A stretch of 59,359 nt of DNA from Bacillota bacterium (GCA_023391695.1 JAEWAK010000005.1:1-59359); one strand, 5' to 3'; shown: positions 35,752 through 45,948, numbered from the stretch's first letter. The notes: a model not told the origin generated them from the letters alone. Numbers and translations: made by a program.

Positions 35752-37233
35752 CTAATATTTATTGCGTGGCAGTACGATTTGAAAAGAAGTGTACTGATCC
35801 ACTTCACTTTGTACGGTTATATTGCCATGATGTTGTTTTACCACAGTTTCCACATAATTTAAGCCGAGACCAAAATTGCTGGATGAAGCTTTGGTGGAAT
35901 AATATGCCTTGAAAATATTTTTAATCTGGCTTCGTTCTATACCACATCCATTATCCCATATTTCAATGGAACAGATATCTGATTCTGAGAGAATATTGAT
36001 TTTAATCGTAGGGTTGGGAACGTTCTTTTTTTTAAGGGCAAACTCTGCATTGGATAAGAGGTTTAGGAATACTTCCTGAAGGTAATCGAAGTCACCATAT
36101 ATCTTCAAGGTATGAGCGGCTTTGGGGTCATAATTTCTTTCCACAGTTATTTTGGGAGAGAGTGAGGAATTGTATACGGCAGCTTCAATGCATGCGGTGA
36201 TATCTACGACGCTGTATTTTAAATTTACGTTTTTCAGCATTTCTATGGTTTGGGTAATACTTGCCAGATTGGAGGAGGATATCTGGTTCAACTGTTCCGT
36301 ACAGTACAGCAGCTTCTCCTGATTCTGGGCAAGCGCATACTCGTCGGCCAGGTCGGTAAGGCGTTGGATACCAAGAAAGGCATTTTTATAGGAATGCAGT
36401 ATTATTTTCATATTTTGATTCATAAGCTGTGCATTCTGGGCCATTTCACGCCGGTTAAAAACCTTCCATTCCAAAAAGGGGTGGAAGATGGAGGTAAGGA
36501 CAAAAACAGTCAGCGTAATATAAACGATGCTGTAGGAGAGAAAGGAGTTGATGGTGTTTGAGCTTGGCATAACATGGGGGAATTTCAATAAATCCACCTG
36601 ATTAAATAAGATGCATTTAAAGATTCCGTGAAAAAATGTGATATATACAAAAGTGTCAAAAAGTGCCAGGCAAGCTGCAAAGGTGATACAGTCCTTCCGA
36701 TAGCTTCTTATTCGTGTATGGATAATGGAATAAGCCAGTACAAAGAATGGCAGCAGGGTATAAAAGAAAAACAAGGCTGTGGAAAAATACCGGCTAAAGG
36801 TTATAAAGTATGAGAGAAAAGGGTTCGTGTTGGGGGCACTGGTACGCAAAAAAACGATCCACGTAATTTTGTAATCGTTGAAAATTACAAAATACAGGAT
36901 GGGCAGGCAGAGTAACAGTAAAATGCGTTTCCCGCTGCGGAATAAAAATACAAAGAGAAATGAAGAGAACATAAGCAGAGCGATACATATGTTGTATAAA
37001 CGGGAAATATCGGAAATATTGGGTCCCAGCCGGTTAAATAACTGATACATTTTAAAATCCAGTGAAGAAGAAAAGGAATAGCTGCTCAGCTTATAAATGT
37101 AAACTGCGGAAATAATCATCAGCAGGGAAATTGACGCAATATGGAGGAGTATTACATATCTGAAATTATTCTTCAGACCAATAAAAAAATAAATAACAGC
37201 AATCAACAAAATAAAAATAGCAGATGTAATCAT
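35752..37233 (-). CDS. Membrane sensor histidine kinase
   Basis: The 493-residue protein has six or seven membrane segments in the first 250 residues (first: AIFILLIAVIYFFIGL). A dimerisation helix follows with the probable phospho-acceptor in IILHSYKNAFLG (His280). The ATPase domain shows the N box NLLSNAEFALKKK, the G1 box IWDNGCGIERSQ and the G2 box GLGLNYVETVVK. There is no large extracellular sensor domain, so the signal may be read in or near the membrane. It is divergent from the large GH30 gene, which suggests control of that locus. Confidence 0.85.
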   Translation of the reverse strand: MITSAIFILLIAVIYFFIGLKNNFRYVILLHIASISLLMIISAVYIYKLSSYSFSSSLDFKMYQLFNRLGPNISDISRLYNICIALLMFSSFLFVFLFRSGKRILLLLCLPILYFVIFNDYKITWIVFLRTSAPNTNPFLSYFITFSRYFSTALFFFYTLLPFFVLAYSIIHTRIRSYRKDCITFAACLALFDTFVYITFFHGIFKCILFNQVDLLKFPHVMPSSNTINSFLSYSIVYITLTVFVLTSIFHPFLEWKVFNRREMAQNAQLMNQNMKIILHSYKNAFLGIQRLTDLADEYALAQNQEKLLYCTEQLNQISSSNLASITQTIEMLKNVNLKYSVVDITACIEAAVYNSSLSPKITVERNYDPKAAHTLKIYGDFDYLQEVFLNLLSNAEFALKKKNVPNPTIKINILSESDICSIEIWDNGCGIERSQIKNIFKAYYSTKASSSNFGLGLNYVETVVKQHHGNITVQSEVDQYTSFQIVLPRNKY

Positions 37234-37325
37234 ATTCGTATCCTCATTTGATGAAAAGTAACCAGTTAAGGCAAGTATACACGAAATGCGAAAAATTTCA
37301 AGCCTTATACCGCATCATCGGTACA

Positions 37326-37371
37326 GTCCACAAATTATCAACTTCTTGAAAGATAGTATTGTTGCTATAAT
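37326..37371 (+). promoter_or_regulatory. Promoter with shared activator box, copy 1 (GH30 gene)
   Basis: The box GTCCACAAATTATCAACTTC (37326-37345) is followed after exactly 15 bases by GTTGCTATAAT with the -10 TATAAT at 37366-37371. No good -35 exists at the correct distance (TTCTTG). The box overlaps the -35 region, as in activator-dependent promoters. It is nearly identical to 42411-42456. Confidence 0.7.
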
Positions 37372-37559
37372 GAAAATTATAAATTGGGAAAAGTATCCAG
37401 GCTGGATATTCGATAGAGGTTATGTCAGTATTAACAATCGTATTTAATAAGTTATCAGAAGGGGCTGATAGCTGAAAATCAGGAAAAGTCTATGCAGGGA
37501 GATAAAGAGCAGGCGAATTCTGAAAACTTATGAAAATATAAAAAAATAAGGAGGAGAAG

Positions 37560-40500
37560 ATGTTATTCAAAGGTGTAAAAAAAACGATGAGATTGGGCGC
37601 ATTTTTTCTGGTTGCTGCAATGATACTGAATCTTTGCGAACCTGCAATGACACATGTTCAGGCAGCCGGAGAAAGCGCGGAGACTATCTATGGGATTCTG
37701 CTAGATAATGTCTCAGCAGAAGGGGGGAATATTCTTAAATCGGCATACGGTAATTTTACGAGAGATACCTCAGTGGAAAAAGTTAAGGAAGGGACCCATT
37801 CCTACCGCTGGAAGATCGACCCCGGAGCAGCAGGCTATGTATGGCTGAAGATAGTTAAAAATGCCGGCATTACAGGTGTTGACGCAGATAGGGCAGCCCT
37901 TCGCTTCTGGTTTATGGAAGGAGATGACAAGATTATGCCGGAAGATATGCAGGTGGGAATCGTGTGCCGGAAGGATGGCGCATATGTTACCCTGCGGGTA
38001 TCTATGGCGGACTACAATACGAAGGATGAATATGGAGCTTACAAGCAGATTACCATTCCGTTCACGGAACTTATGGAAAAAGGTGCTTGCTATGATGAAG
38101 ACGAGAAGGTTATTGATACCGCACTGTTTGCATGGGACAGCCTCGCAGGCGTGACATTCGGAGCAGATGCGGCACATGTAAGCCAGTGGGGTTCCAACTG
38201 GTGTAATGTGGATGAAGTCGTCTTTGCAGAATCGACAGACAGCACGGACCCAGGCGAGCCGGAAGAACCTGGAGAACCGGAAGAGCCGGAGGAACCGGGT
38301 GAACCGGAAGAGCCAGAGGAACCGGGTGAACCGGAATACGCACATGTACAGGATTTGTATCTGGACAGCTTCGGTGAGTGCGGGGCATGGTATGTGACAT
38401 CATCCGCGGCCGATGTAAGTACACCGCCGGCTGACCTTGTAAATGATAATGCAAAACAGGGTACTTATGTTCAGCGTTTTAAATTAGACAGCCGGGCAGA
38501 AGGCGTTAAATATCAGTGGGTGAAGGTGCTGCATGACCCGATTACAGGCCTGGATGCAGAGAAAGATGCGCTACAATTCTGGTTCAATCCGCTGGTTGCA
38601 GCGGAAGATTTGCAGGTGGGAATCACCTGTGAAGCAGCCGGAAAGCATCTGACCCTGCGTATATCACTGAATGACTATCTGGATTTAAAGGCAGAGGATT
38701 ATGGTGACTGGAAATGGCAGAAGGTTGTCATCCCATTAAAAGAATTCCGGACAAACGGTACCCTGTATTATGAAGAAAAGGGTGAAGCTACCGTTGAGTA
38801 TGAGGATATATCGAATTTTAACTGGAGCAGAATCGATGGTATGACTATCGGGGCAACTACAGAAGCATTTCCGACACAGGGGAACTGGTGCAGAGTAGAT
38901 GAAATCTGCTTTGTAAGAACGACAGAGAATGAAGAGAATCCGGAAGTGAAACCGGTGGTTGTGAAAGACCTGTTCCTGGATGATTATTCTTCCTGTGAAA
39001 CCTGGTTTGGGACCTCCGGAGGCGGCATAAGTACACCTCTTGATAAAGATCAGACCAATGCTCCGGAAGGCTCTGCATGGCAGCGTCTGAAACTGGATTC
39101 GGCCGGTACGGGAAATGGCTATGAATGGTTTAAAATATTGGGCGCACCAATTGGTGGAATCGACAGGGATACGGCAGCTCTGGAATTCTGGTACAATCCA
39201 ATCATTGCACGTGGAGATGTACAGGTGGGCATTGTTTGTGAGGCGGCGGGAAAATATCCTGCTCTGCGGGTATCTCTTAAGGAGTATCTGGAATTAGAGG
39301 ATTCCGATTACGGTGATTTCAAATGGAAGAAGGTTTCTATCCCCTTTAAATATTTGCTGGAGAAGGGCACCATGTATTATGAGGAAAAGGGGGAAAGTAC
39401 AGTTAAGTTCGATGATGCATCGCAGTTTAACTGGAGCAGAATTGCCGGTATGACCATAGGAGGAACCACGGAAGGACTCGCCGGACAGATTAGCTGGTGC
39501 AGACTGGATGAGGTTCGCTTTGTAAAATATCCGGCAGCAGATGAGGACAAGCAGCCGGAGCAGAAACCGGAGGTTCATTATACCGCAGAGGTTCTGGATA
39601 CCTTATATCAGTCTGTCACTGGCTGGGGTGTATATCCATCCAACCAGGAGATTGCTGCTTTCGGAGATAAGACGGCAGTACATAAAGCACTCTTTGAAGA
39701 GCTGGGAATTACCCGGTTCCGTATGGAGCTTAGAGGAAGTGTTGTAGATGACAACGGTAACTTTACCGACCTGATGGATTCTCTGGCAGCAAAGCTTAAG
39801 ATCGGCGTTGGTTATGGCGTAAAGGAGTACACACTGAATATCTGGTCACCGCCATCCTCCATGAAGACCAACCATAACTATGGAACCGGTTACAATGAGG
39901 ACGGCAGCGTTGCAAGGCTGCTGGAAGAGAAAGAACAGGATTTCTGTGATTATATTGTAAAATGTCTGAATCATTTAACCGGGGAGGAAGGTTTGCCTGC
40001 ACCAATCGCAATGAGTCTGCAAAATGAGCCGAGTACCGCTACTGCCTATCAGTCCTGCTGGTATGACAGAGTGCAGTATAAGCGCGTTGCTATTATGCTG
40101 AGAAATACTCTGGATGCAGCCGGATATGAAGCGGTTAAGCTGATGGGGCCGGAAAGTGATGAATATAAGAACTCTGTAGTATGGATGGGCGAAGGCTTTA
40201 CAGAGCTGTTAAATGATCCGGAATATGATAATGCAATTGATATTTTGGCAAGTCATTCCTATAAGGGAAAGGATGCAACAGACCAGAATATCCTTGACTG
40301 GGCTGACAACATTGCTAAATTCCCGGATAAGGAAGCATGGATGACGGAGTACTGTACTGCCGGAAACCAGATGGGTGAGAAGGAAATTGACAGAGCGATT
40401 GAGGCTGTAAGAATCCTGACCTCCGATATGGCCTGGGGTGGTATCAATTCCTGGTTCTGGTGGCTTGGATGGGACCCGAGATATTCGGTTAAGAATCCTT

Positions 40501-42281
40501 ATCAGGAAGTAATTCTGGAAGGAGAAGGAAAAACGGACCTTTACAAGGGGACTATTTACCAGGTATTGGCGCAGCTGTTCAATCGCGTTCCGGTAAATTC
40601 ACATGTACAACGAATGACGACAGATGACCTGACGGTAGTAAATAATGCTGCATTATTAAGTGATATGGTGGCATTTGATACCCCAGAGGGAACCGTATGT
40701 ATGATTACCAATACCTCCAGGGTGGCTAAAGCATTTGACATCAGCGGATTAAAGGGTAAGAGTGCAGTAATATACACCACTTCAGAGGCAAATGAATCTG
40801 TAAAGAATACAGATAGCATTAATATTCTTGATAAAACTGCTCATGATGTATTTGTACCGGCACGAAGTATTGTAATTCTTACAACAGTGAATGAGGATAT
40901 AGCGGCACCTGCTATCACTCTTGAAGAAAATTCTCAGTTATTTGAGGAGAACGGCTCCTACACCAGCAGAGATAAGATACTGAATCTTAGAGGCAGCGTA
41001 GATGAACAGGCAATGGTTAAGGTAAACGGCAAAGCAGCAGAACTGGGAACGGATATGACCTTTGCTGCAGTCATCGAGCTGGCAGAAGGTGATAACATTA
41101 TCACAATCAGCGCAGAAGATGTACATGGAAATGTATCTGAAATGAAACGGAAGGTGAAGTACGATCCGCAATACCTTGCACTGGTGATGGAGAAGACCGC
41201 AGATAAGGTGAATAATACCGATTATACCTTGAAGGGTAAGTTAAATGTAGCGGCAGAAGTTACCATCAACAACGAGGAAGTGGAAGTTAAGGATGACTTG
41301 ACCTTTGAGAAGCAGGTAACTCTGGAGCAGGGTGTAAATACATTTGAGGTTGTTGCAACCAACCTGGAGAGAACAAAGACAGTTACTGTGAAGGTAAGCT
41401 GCGATTCTGTTACACCTGTAATTACTGTAGTTAACAAGGACGAGACTGTTACAGATTCTGAGTATATCATCAGCGGTTCCGTCAGTGAGACACTGGCAGG
41501 CTTTACTGTCGGCGAAAATGAAGTTGCAGTGAGCCCGGATAATACATTTATTACCAAGGTATCCTTAAAAGAAGGCGCAAACAGAATCGAACTGGTGGGT
41601 ACGGATCAATATGGCAATGTGGGAACCTTAGACCTGAATATTACCTATAGTAAGACGGAGGAATCCCCTCAGTTACCGAATCCGGACAATGCTGTAGCCT
41701 ATGCAGATAAGACAGAGAATATGGTTGTTATTGACGGTGACATTAGTGAAGAGGACTGGGTGATCAATCAGAAAGCTGCGAAACCTCTTTCCGGTACCCC
41801 AAATAATATTATGAACTTTGGTACTATGTGGGATGATGATTACCTTTATGTTGCTGTTATTGTAAAGGATGAGCTTCTTTGCTTTGGTGATTCGAAAAAC
41901 AGACAGTATATGCAGGACTGTGTGGAGATTTTCCTGAATCCGACCAATTCCAAGGCAGGAGCGTACAGCGGCAAGGATATGCAGCTCTTTGTTGGATGGG
42001 ACAAGGATAAAATGAATGCCTTTGATAACGGAAGGGGTATTTTGACAGGTTGGAAGGATATAGAAGAAGGATATTCTGTGGAGATGGCTATTCCATGGGA
42101 AGCTCTTGCTATTACTGCTCCGGCCGGGAATCTTGCAATTGGCTTTGATGTTGCCAATGACGACTCCGATCTATACGGAAGCAGGCAGAATATCATCGGA
42201 TGGGCAGGGACCGGCGATAACTGGCAGGATACCAGCAAGTTCGGAACACTGATTCTATCTGAGAAAGTTGTAGTTGAGTAA
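37560..42281 (+). CDS. Secreted multimodular GH30 glycoside hydrolase
   Basis: The 1573-residue protein has a signal peptide (cleavage near VQAA-G, about 36). Three homologous beta-rich modules of about 190 residues follow (about 40-230, 263-460, 470-660; each has a YVWLKI/YQWVKV/YEWFKI strand, an LQVGI-type strand and an end like VDEVVF). A linker of repeated GEPEEPEEP lies between modules 1 and 2. The GH30 barrel and side domain (about 675-1125) show TGWGVYPSNQEIAAFG, the acid/base in SLQNEPSTAT (Glu823) and the nucleophile in WMTEYCTAGN (Glu930). About three Ig-like domains follow, and a C-terminal CBM9-like domain starts near 1390 (VIDGDISEEDWVIN). No sortase or S-layer anchor is visible. 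It probably cuts xylan or a related glycan outside the cell. Confidence 0.82.
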   Translation: MLFKGVKKTMRLGAFFLVAAMILNLCEPAMTHVQAAGESAETIYGILLDNVSAEGGNILKSAYGNFTRDTSVEKVKEGTHSYRWKIDPGAAGYVWLKIVKNAGITGVDADRAALRFWFMEGDDKIMPEDMQVGIVCRKDGAYVTLRVSMADYNTKDEYGAYKQITIPFTELMEKGACYDEDEKVIDTALFAWDSLAGVTFGADAAHVSQWGSNWCNVDEVVFAESTDSTDPGEPEEPGEPEEPEEPGEPEEPEEPGEPEYAHVQDLYLDSFGECGAWYVTSSAADVSTPPADLVNDNAKQGTYVQRFKLDSRAEGVKYQWVKVLHDPITGLDAEKDALQFWFNPLVAAEDLQVGITCEAAGKHLTLRISLNDYLDLKAEDYGDWKWQKVVIPLKEFRTNGTLYYEEKGEATVEYEDISNFNWSRIDGMTIGATTEAFPTQGNWCRVDEICFVRTTENEENPEVKPVVVKDLFLDDYSSCETWFGTSGGGISTPLDKDQTNAPEGSAWQRLKLDSAGTGNGYEWFKILGAPIGGIDRDTAALEFWYNPIIARGDVQVGIVCEAAGKYPALRVSLKEYLELEDSDYGDFKWKKVSIPFKYLLEKGTMYYEEKGESTVKFDDASQFNWSRIAGMTIGGTTEGLAGQISWCRLDEVRFVKYPAADEDKQPEQKPEVHYTAEVLDTLYQSVTGWGVYPSNQEIAAFGDKTAVHKALFEELGITRFRMELRGSVVDDNGNFTDLMDSLAAKLKIGVGYGVKEYTLNIWSPPSSMKTNHNYGTGYNEDGSVARLLEEKEQDFCDYIVKCLNHLTGEEGLPAPIAMSLQNEPSTATAYQSCWYDRVQYKRVAIMLRNTLDAAGYEAVKLMGPESDEYKNSVVWMGEGFTELLNDPEYDNAIDILASHSYKGKDATDQNILDWADNIAKFPDKEAWMTEYCTAGNQMGEKEIDRAIEAVRILTSDMAWGGINSWFWWLGWDPRYSVKNPYQEVILEGEGKTDLYKGTIYQVLAQLFNRVPVNSHVQRMTTDDLTVVNNAALLSDMVAFDTPEGTVCMITNTSRVAKAFDISGLKGKSAVIYTTSEANESVKNTDSINILDKTAHDVFVPARSIVILTTVNEDIAAPAITLEENSQLFEENGSYTSRDKILNLRGSVDEQAMVKVNGKAAELGTDMTFAAVIELAEGDNIITISAEDVHGNVSEMKRKVKYDPQYLALVMEKTADKVNNTDYTLKGKLNVAAEVTINNEEVEVKDDLTFEKQVTLEQGVNTFEVVATNLERTKTVTVKVSCDSVTPVITVVNKDETVTDSEYIISGSVSETLAGFTVGENEVAVSPDNTFITKVSLKEGANRIELVGTDQYGNVGTLDLNITYSKTEESPQLPNPDNAVAYADKTENMVVIDGDISEEDWVINQKAAKPLSGTPNNIMNFGTMWDDDYLYVAVIVKDELLCFGDSKNRQYMQDCVEIFLNPTNSKAGAYSGKDMQLFVGWDKDKMNAFDNGRGILTGWKDIEEGYSVEMAIPWEALAITAPAGNLAIGFDVANDDSDLYGSRQNIIGWAGTGDNWQDTSKFGTLILSEKVVVE

Positions 42282-42305
42282 ACATACCGGCTCTTTATCA
42301 GTTAT

Positions 42306-42340
42306 GGAGTGGGATTCATAGGAATCCTGCTCCTTTTTTT
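42306..42340 (+). terminator. Terminator of the GH30 gene
   Basis: GGAGTGGGATTC (42306-42317) pairs with GAATCCTGCTCC (42322-42333; two wobbles) and is followed by seven T. It separates the GH30 transcript from the importer operon. Confidence 0.8.
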
Positions 42341-42410
42341 GAAGGTACACGGCATGCGCAGGTTCCAGGTTATTAAAAAGGAATGCGGAAGGTATGTGAA
42401 GCCGGAGAGA

Positions 42411-42456
42411 GTCTACAAATTATCAACTTCCTTTGCGGGTTTACGGTTGATATAAT
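42411..42456 (+). promoter_or_regulatory. Promoter with shared activator box, copy 2 (importer operon)
   Basis: GTCTACAAATTATCAACTTC (42411-42430) is followed after exactly 15 bases by GTTGATATAAT (-10 at 42451-42456). The sequence of the 15 bases differs from copy 1 but the length is the same. The -35 is poor (TTCCTT). Confidence 0.7.
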
Positions 42457-42487
42457 TGACTCATCAAAACGAAGGAAGGAGAAAAAG

Positions 42488-43414
42488 ATGAAACGGTTTC
42501 ACTTGGGAATCAAGAGTCTTTGGAAGGACAGAGAGCTGGCATTGATGGCACTGCCCGCAGTAATTCTTTTGATTTTATTTAATTATGTACCGATGACCGG
42601 CCTGGTGCTTGCATTTAAAAAATTCGACTATTCCCTGGGATTATATAACAGCCCCTGGAACGGTCTTGAGAATTTTAAACATCTGTTTTTAGCTGGAGAT
42701 ACCTACTGGCGCATTACTCGAAATACGGTAGGCTATTATCTTTTGTTTACTGTAATTGAAACGGTGTGTAGTATCGCACTTGCGATTGGAATCAACGAAC
42801 TGGTTTTTAAGAAAGTAGGAAAATACGCTCACAGCATCATGATTTTGCCTACCTTTATCTCTTATGTGGCAGTTACTTATATCGTAAAAGCCCTGCTGGA
42901 TTATAACACAGGAGTTGTTAACTCTATGATTACAGCAGGAGGCGGAGAAAGAATTAATTTTTACATGCAGGCGCAGTTTTGGCCATTGATTCTTGTACTG
43001 ATTACCGCATGGAAACAAACGGGATATGGTTCGGTATTGTATCTGTCTGTTCTGTCGGGAATTGATCCGGAAATGTATGAGTCGGCTTCCCTGGACGGAG
43101 CAAATTTCTGGAAGAAGATGCGTTACATTACTTTCCCTATGCTGGTTCCCATGATGATGGTAAAGCTGCTTTTGGGACTGGGTTCCATCATGCATTCCGA
43201 CACGGGCCTGTTCTACCAGGTAACAAGAAATACCGGTGCTTTATACAGAACCACACAGGTACTGGACAGCTATGTACTGAATTCCATTATGACTGCGACT
43301 AATTTCGGTGTAACTGCTGCGACTACGTTTTATCAGTCGGTAATCGGATGTATTATGGTTGTTTCTGTAAACCTGATTGTTCGGAAAGTTTCCCCTGAGA
43401 ATTCACTGTTTTAA
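42488..43414 (+). CDS. Oligosaccharide ABC permease, LplB type
   Basis: The ATG at 42488 (GAAGGAAGGAG upstream) gives 308 residues. The N terminus (SLWKDRELALMALPAVILLI and NYVPMTGLVLAFKKFDYSLG) is typical of LplB permeases for complex oligosaccharides. The EAA loop reads PEMYESASLDGANFWKKMRY. It is the first gene of the second importer operon and pairs with the next gene. Confidence 0.86.
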   Translation: MKRFHLGIKSLWKDRELALMALPAVILLILFNYVPMTGLVLAFKKFDYSLGLYNSPWNGLENFKHLFLAGDTYWRITRNTVGYYLLFTVIETVCSIALAIGINELVFKKVGKYAHSIMILPTFISYVAVTYIVKALLDYNTGVVNSMITAGGGERINFYMQAQFWPLILVLITAWKQTGYGSVLYLSVLSGIDPEMYESASLDGANFWKKMRYITFPMLVPMMMVKLLLGLGSIMHSDTGLFYQVTRNTGALYRTTQVLDSYVLNSIMTATNFGVTAATTFYQSVIGCIMVVSVNLIVRKVSPENSLF

Positions 43415-43425
43415 GGAGGAAGGAA

Positions 43426-44313
43426 ATGAAAAAAAAGAAGATAAAAGCAGGACAATATGTTCTTGCGTTTGTGTTTTGCGCATTGGCGCTCCTGTTTGTA
43501 ATGCCGGTATTTTTAGTTTTGATTGCGTCCTTTACCAGCGAGTCCAGTCTGGCGGCCAAAGGCTTTACCTTCTTCCCGGAAGAATGGTCCTTAAATGCCT
43601 GGAAGTATATCTTTAGTATGGGACATCAGCTGCTGGTATCCTATGGAGTGACGATTTTTATTACGGCAGCGGGAACGCTTTTGGGACTGATTATTCAGAG
43701 TATGCTTGCGTATACCTTGAGCCGGAGAGGATTTAAGCTGAGAGGCTTTCTTTCCATCCTGCTGCTCATAACCATGTTATTCAATGGCGGACAGTTATCC
43801 AATTACATGATTAACACGTCAGTATATCACTTGAAAGATACGCTTTTGCTCCTGTATATTCCCGCAGTACAGGCGATGACGGTAATCATGATGCGTACTT
43901 ACATTCAGACCAATATTACAGACGCTCTGATTGAATCCGCAAAGATTGACGGAGCAAGAGAGTTCCGTATCTATTGCCGGATTTGTATGCCTTTGATGGT
44001 GCCAATGCTGGCGGCACTGGGCTTCATGTCTGCAATCAGCATCTGGAATGACTGGCAGAAGGCTTACATGTATATTACATCAGCGGACAAAATGCCGTTG
44101 CAGTTGTTGCTGATTCGTATTGAAAAGAATATTGAGATTCTGACAAGCGGAAATATTTCTTCGGAGGCTGCCTATGCGCTGGCTTCCCAGATTCCGAAGG
44201 AAAGTACAAGAATGGCCATGCTGTTCACGGTACTTGGTCCGATTATGATTGCATATCCATTTTTCCAAAAGTACTTTATTAAAGGACTTACTCTGGGAGC
44301 TGTTAAGGGATAG
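43426..44313 (+). CDS. Oligosaccharide ABC permease, LplC type
   Basis: The 295-residue protein has six membrane segments and the EAA loop TDALIESAKIDGAREFRIYC. It starts 11 bases after the LplB-type gene with AAGGAGGA upstream and ends with the usual KYFIKGLTLGAVKG. Confidence 0.86.
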   Translation: MKKKKIKAGQYVLAFVFCALALLFVMPVFLVLIASFTSESSLAAKGFTFFPEEWSLNAWKYIFSMGHQLLVSYGVTIFITAAGTLLGLIIQSMLAYTLSRRGFKLRGFLSILLLITMLFNGGQLSNYMINTSVYHLKDTLLLLYIPAVQAMTVIMMRTYIQTNITDALIESAKIDGAREFRIYCRICMPLMVPMLAALGFMSAISIWNDWQKAYMYITSADKMPLQLLLIRIEKNIEILTSGNISSEAAYALASQIPKESTRMAMLFTVLGPIMIAYPFFQKYFIKGLTLGAVKG

Positions 44314-44336
44314 GCAAATACTAACTAAGGTTCTAA

Positions 44337-44357
44337 ACTGATAAAAACTTTATCAGT
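44337..44357 (+). promoter_or_regulatory. Intercistronic hairpin before the binding-protein gene
   Basis: ACTGATAAA (44337-44345), AAC and TTTATCAGT (44349-44357) form a perfect 9-bp stem without T-run, 29 bases before the next start. Hairpins here often stabilise the binding-protein part of the mRNA and raise its output. Confidence 0.45.
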
Positions 44358-44386
44358 AGAATGATATAAAAAGGAGGAAGAAAAAA

Positions 44387-45910
44387 ATGAGAAACAAATT
44401 TATGAGAGGGTTGGCGCTGCTGCTTACACTGATTATGGCAAGTGCATCTTTTGCCGGCTGCGGAAAAAAACCGGCAGCTACAAATACACCCGCTACAAAT
44501 GCACCTGCTACCGAGGCACCTGCTGCCTCAGGGGAAACCACTGAAACACCGCAGGAAACGGTAAATATCACCTGGCATCGTACCTGCTGGCACGCAAATG
44601 AGGACGAAAAGGCAGTGGAAGCTGCAATCAATGCTTATATCGAACCAAAGATTGGTGTAACGGTAACCGTATTAAACGACGCTGAGAATACCGCACTTGA
44701 CCTTGCTTTGGCAGGCGGTGATGACATCGACCTTTTCTGGGTCGCATCCTGGGCAAACTTATATAACTTCATCGACGGAAACAGTGTATATGACCTGACA
44801 GACGCACTTGCCGGCTATCCGGATTTATATGCTTCCATGCCTGAAACCGTATGGGAATCCGCAAAGAGCGGCGGACGTAACTTCTATGTACCTGTATACA
44901 AAGAGAGTGCAAATGCACAGGGCCTGTCCGTTCCGACTTCTTTCGTAGAGAAATACAACTGGGATCTTTCTGCGGTAAAAGAGTTAAAAGACATTGAGCC
45001 AATGCTTGCTGATGTTTATGCAGATGGTATGTCTAACCCCATCGCATTACAGGACCCGACCTTTGACAGCTTTGAACTGGATACCTTTGCTTTCCTGACC
45101 AAATATGCAGGTGTTCAACGTAACGGTGATACCACCAAGATTGTAAATATTATGCAAACTCCTGAATACAAAGAATTCGTTGATCTGATGTACTCCTGGA
45201 ATAAGGCCGGTTATATCAACCAGGAAGAATCCGCTCCTGATTCCATCAGTACGGAAATCGTAACCGAGAAGAGAAAGAACGGCCAGAACGCTTTCTATCG
45301 TTGGGCTATGACACCTGACAGCAAGGCAAATGCATCCGCCCGTTTTGGTATGGACGTAGAGATTATTCCTTTAACCGAGAGTTACGTAGAGACAGACTCC
45401 GCAGCAGGTTCCGCATACGCAATCAATGCTAAGACAACCAAGTTGGACGCCTGCATGAAATTCTTACAGCTTCTGAATACGGATGAAACTCTTGCAAACC
45501 TTGCAGCGTTCGGTATCGAAGGCGAGCATTACACCAAGACAGCAGATGGCCGTATCTCTCTGATTCCGGATTCTGGTTATGCTTATCCGGGCGTTTGGAT
45601 TACCTGTAACGTAAACGCTCCAAGCCTTCTGGAAAACGAATCCGCTGATAAGAAAGAACAGTATGATGCATTTAATAAAGCAGCACAGGTTTCCTCTACG
45701 GCAGGCTTCCGTTTCAACAAGACCGCTGTAGAAGCAGAAGCTACCGCTCTTGATGGTGTTCTTGCCGAGTACCAGGGACTTTTGGAAAAAGGCTTCTATG
45801 ATCCGGAAGAATACCTGCCGAAATTCCAGGCTGCATTAAAGACAGCCGGTATCGACAAAGTAATCGCTGAAATGCAGACACAGTATGAGGCCTGGCTGGC
45901 AGTAAAATAA
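44387..45910 (+). CDS. Oligosaccharide-binding lipoprotein, LplA type
   Basis: The 507-residue protein has a lipoprotein signal (MASASFAGCGKK), a linker of repeated TNTPATNAPATEAPA and a large solute-binding fold of the LplA kind (ITWHRTCWHANEDEKAVEAA, then NFYVPVYKESANAQGLSVPT). AAGGAGGAAG precedes the ATG. Codons are strikingly uniform and biased, as in highly expressed genes. Confidence 0.86.
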   Translation: MRNKFMRGLALLLTLIMASASFAGCGKKPAATNTPATNAPATEAPAASGETTETPQETVNITWHRTCWHANEDEKAVEAAINAYIEPKIGVTVTVLNDAENTALDLALAGGDDIDLFWVASWANLYNFIDGNSVYDLTDALAGYPDLYASMPETVWESAKSGGRNFYVPVYKESANAQGLSVPTSFVEKYNWDLSAVKELKDIEPMLADVYADGMSNPIALQDPTFDSFELDTFAFLTKYAGVQRNGDTTKIVNIMQTPEYKEFVDLMYSWNKAGYINQEESAPDSISTEIVTEKRKNGQNAFYRWAMTPDSKANASARFGMDVEIIPLTESYVETDSAAGSAYAINAKTTKLDACMKFLQLLNTDETLANLAAFGIEGEHYTKTADGRISLIPDSGYAYPGVWITCNVNAPSLLENESADKKEQYDAFNKAAQVSSTAGFRFNKTAVEAEATALDGVLAEYQGLLEKGFYDPEEYLPKFQAALKTAGIDKVIAEMQTQYEAWLAVK

Positions 45911-45948
45911 TCAAAATGCAGAACAAAATATCGAATCCGGTAATGTAA

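Noticed and set aside
37770..38345. Minus-strand 191-residue Phe/Arg-rich frame
   Set aside because: It is the antisense shadow of the Gly-Glu-Pro linker of the GH30 gene; low complexity and no start signals.
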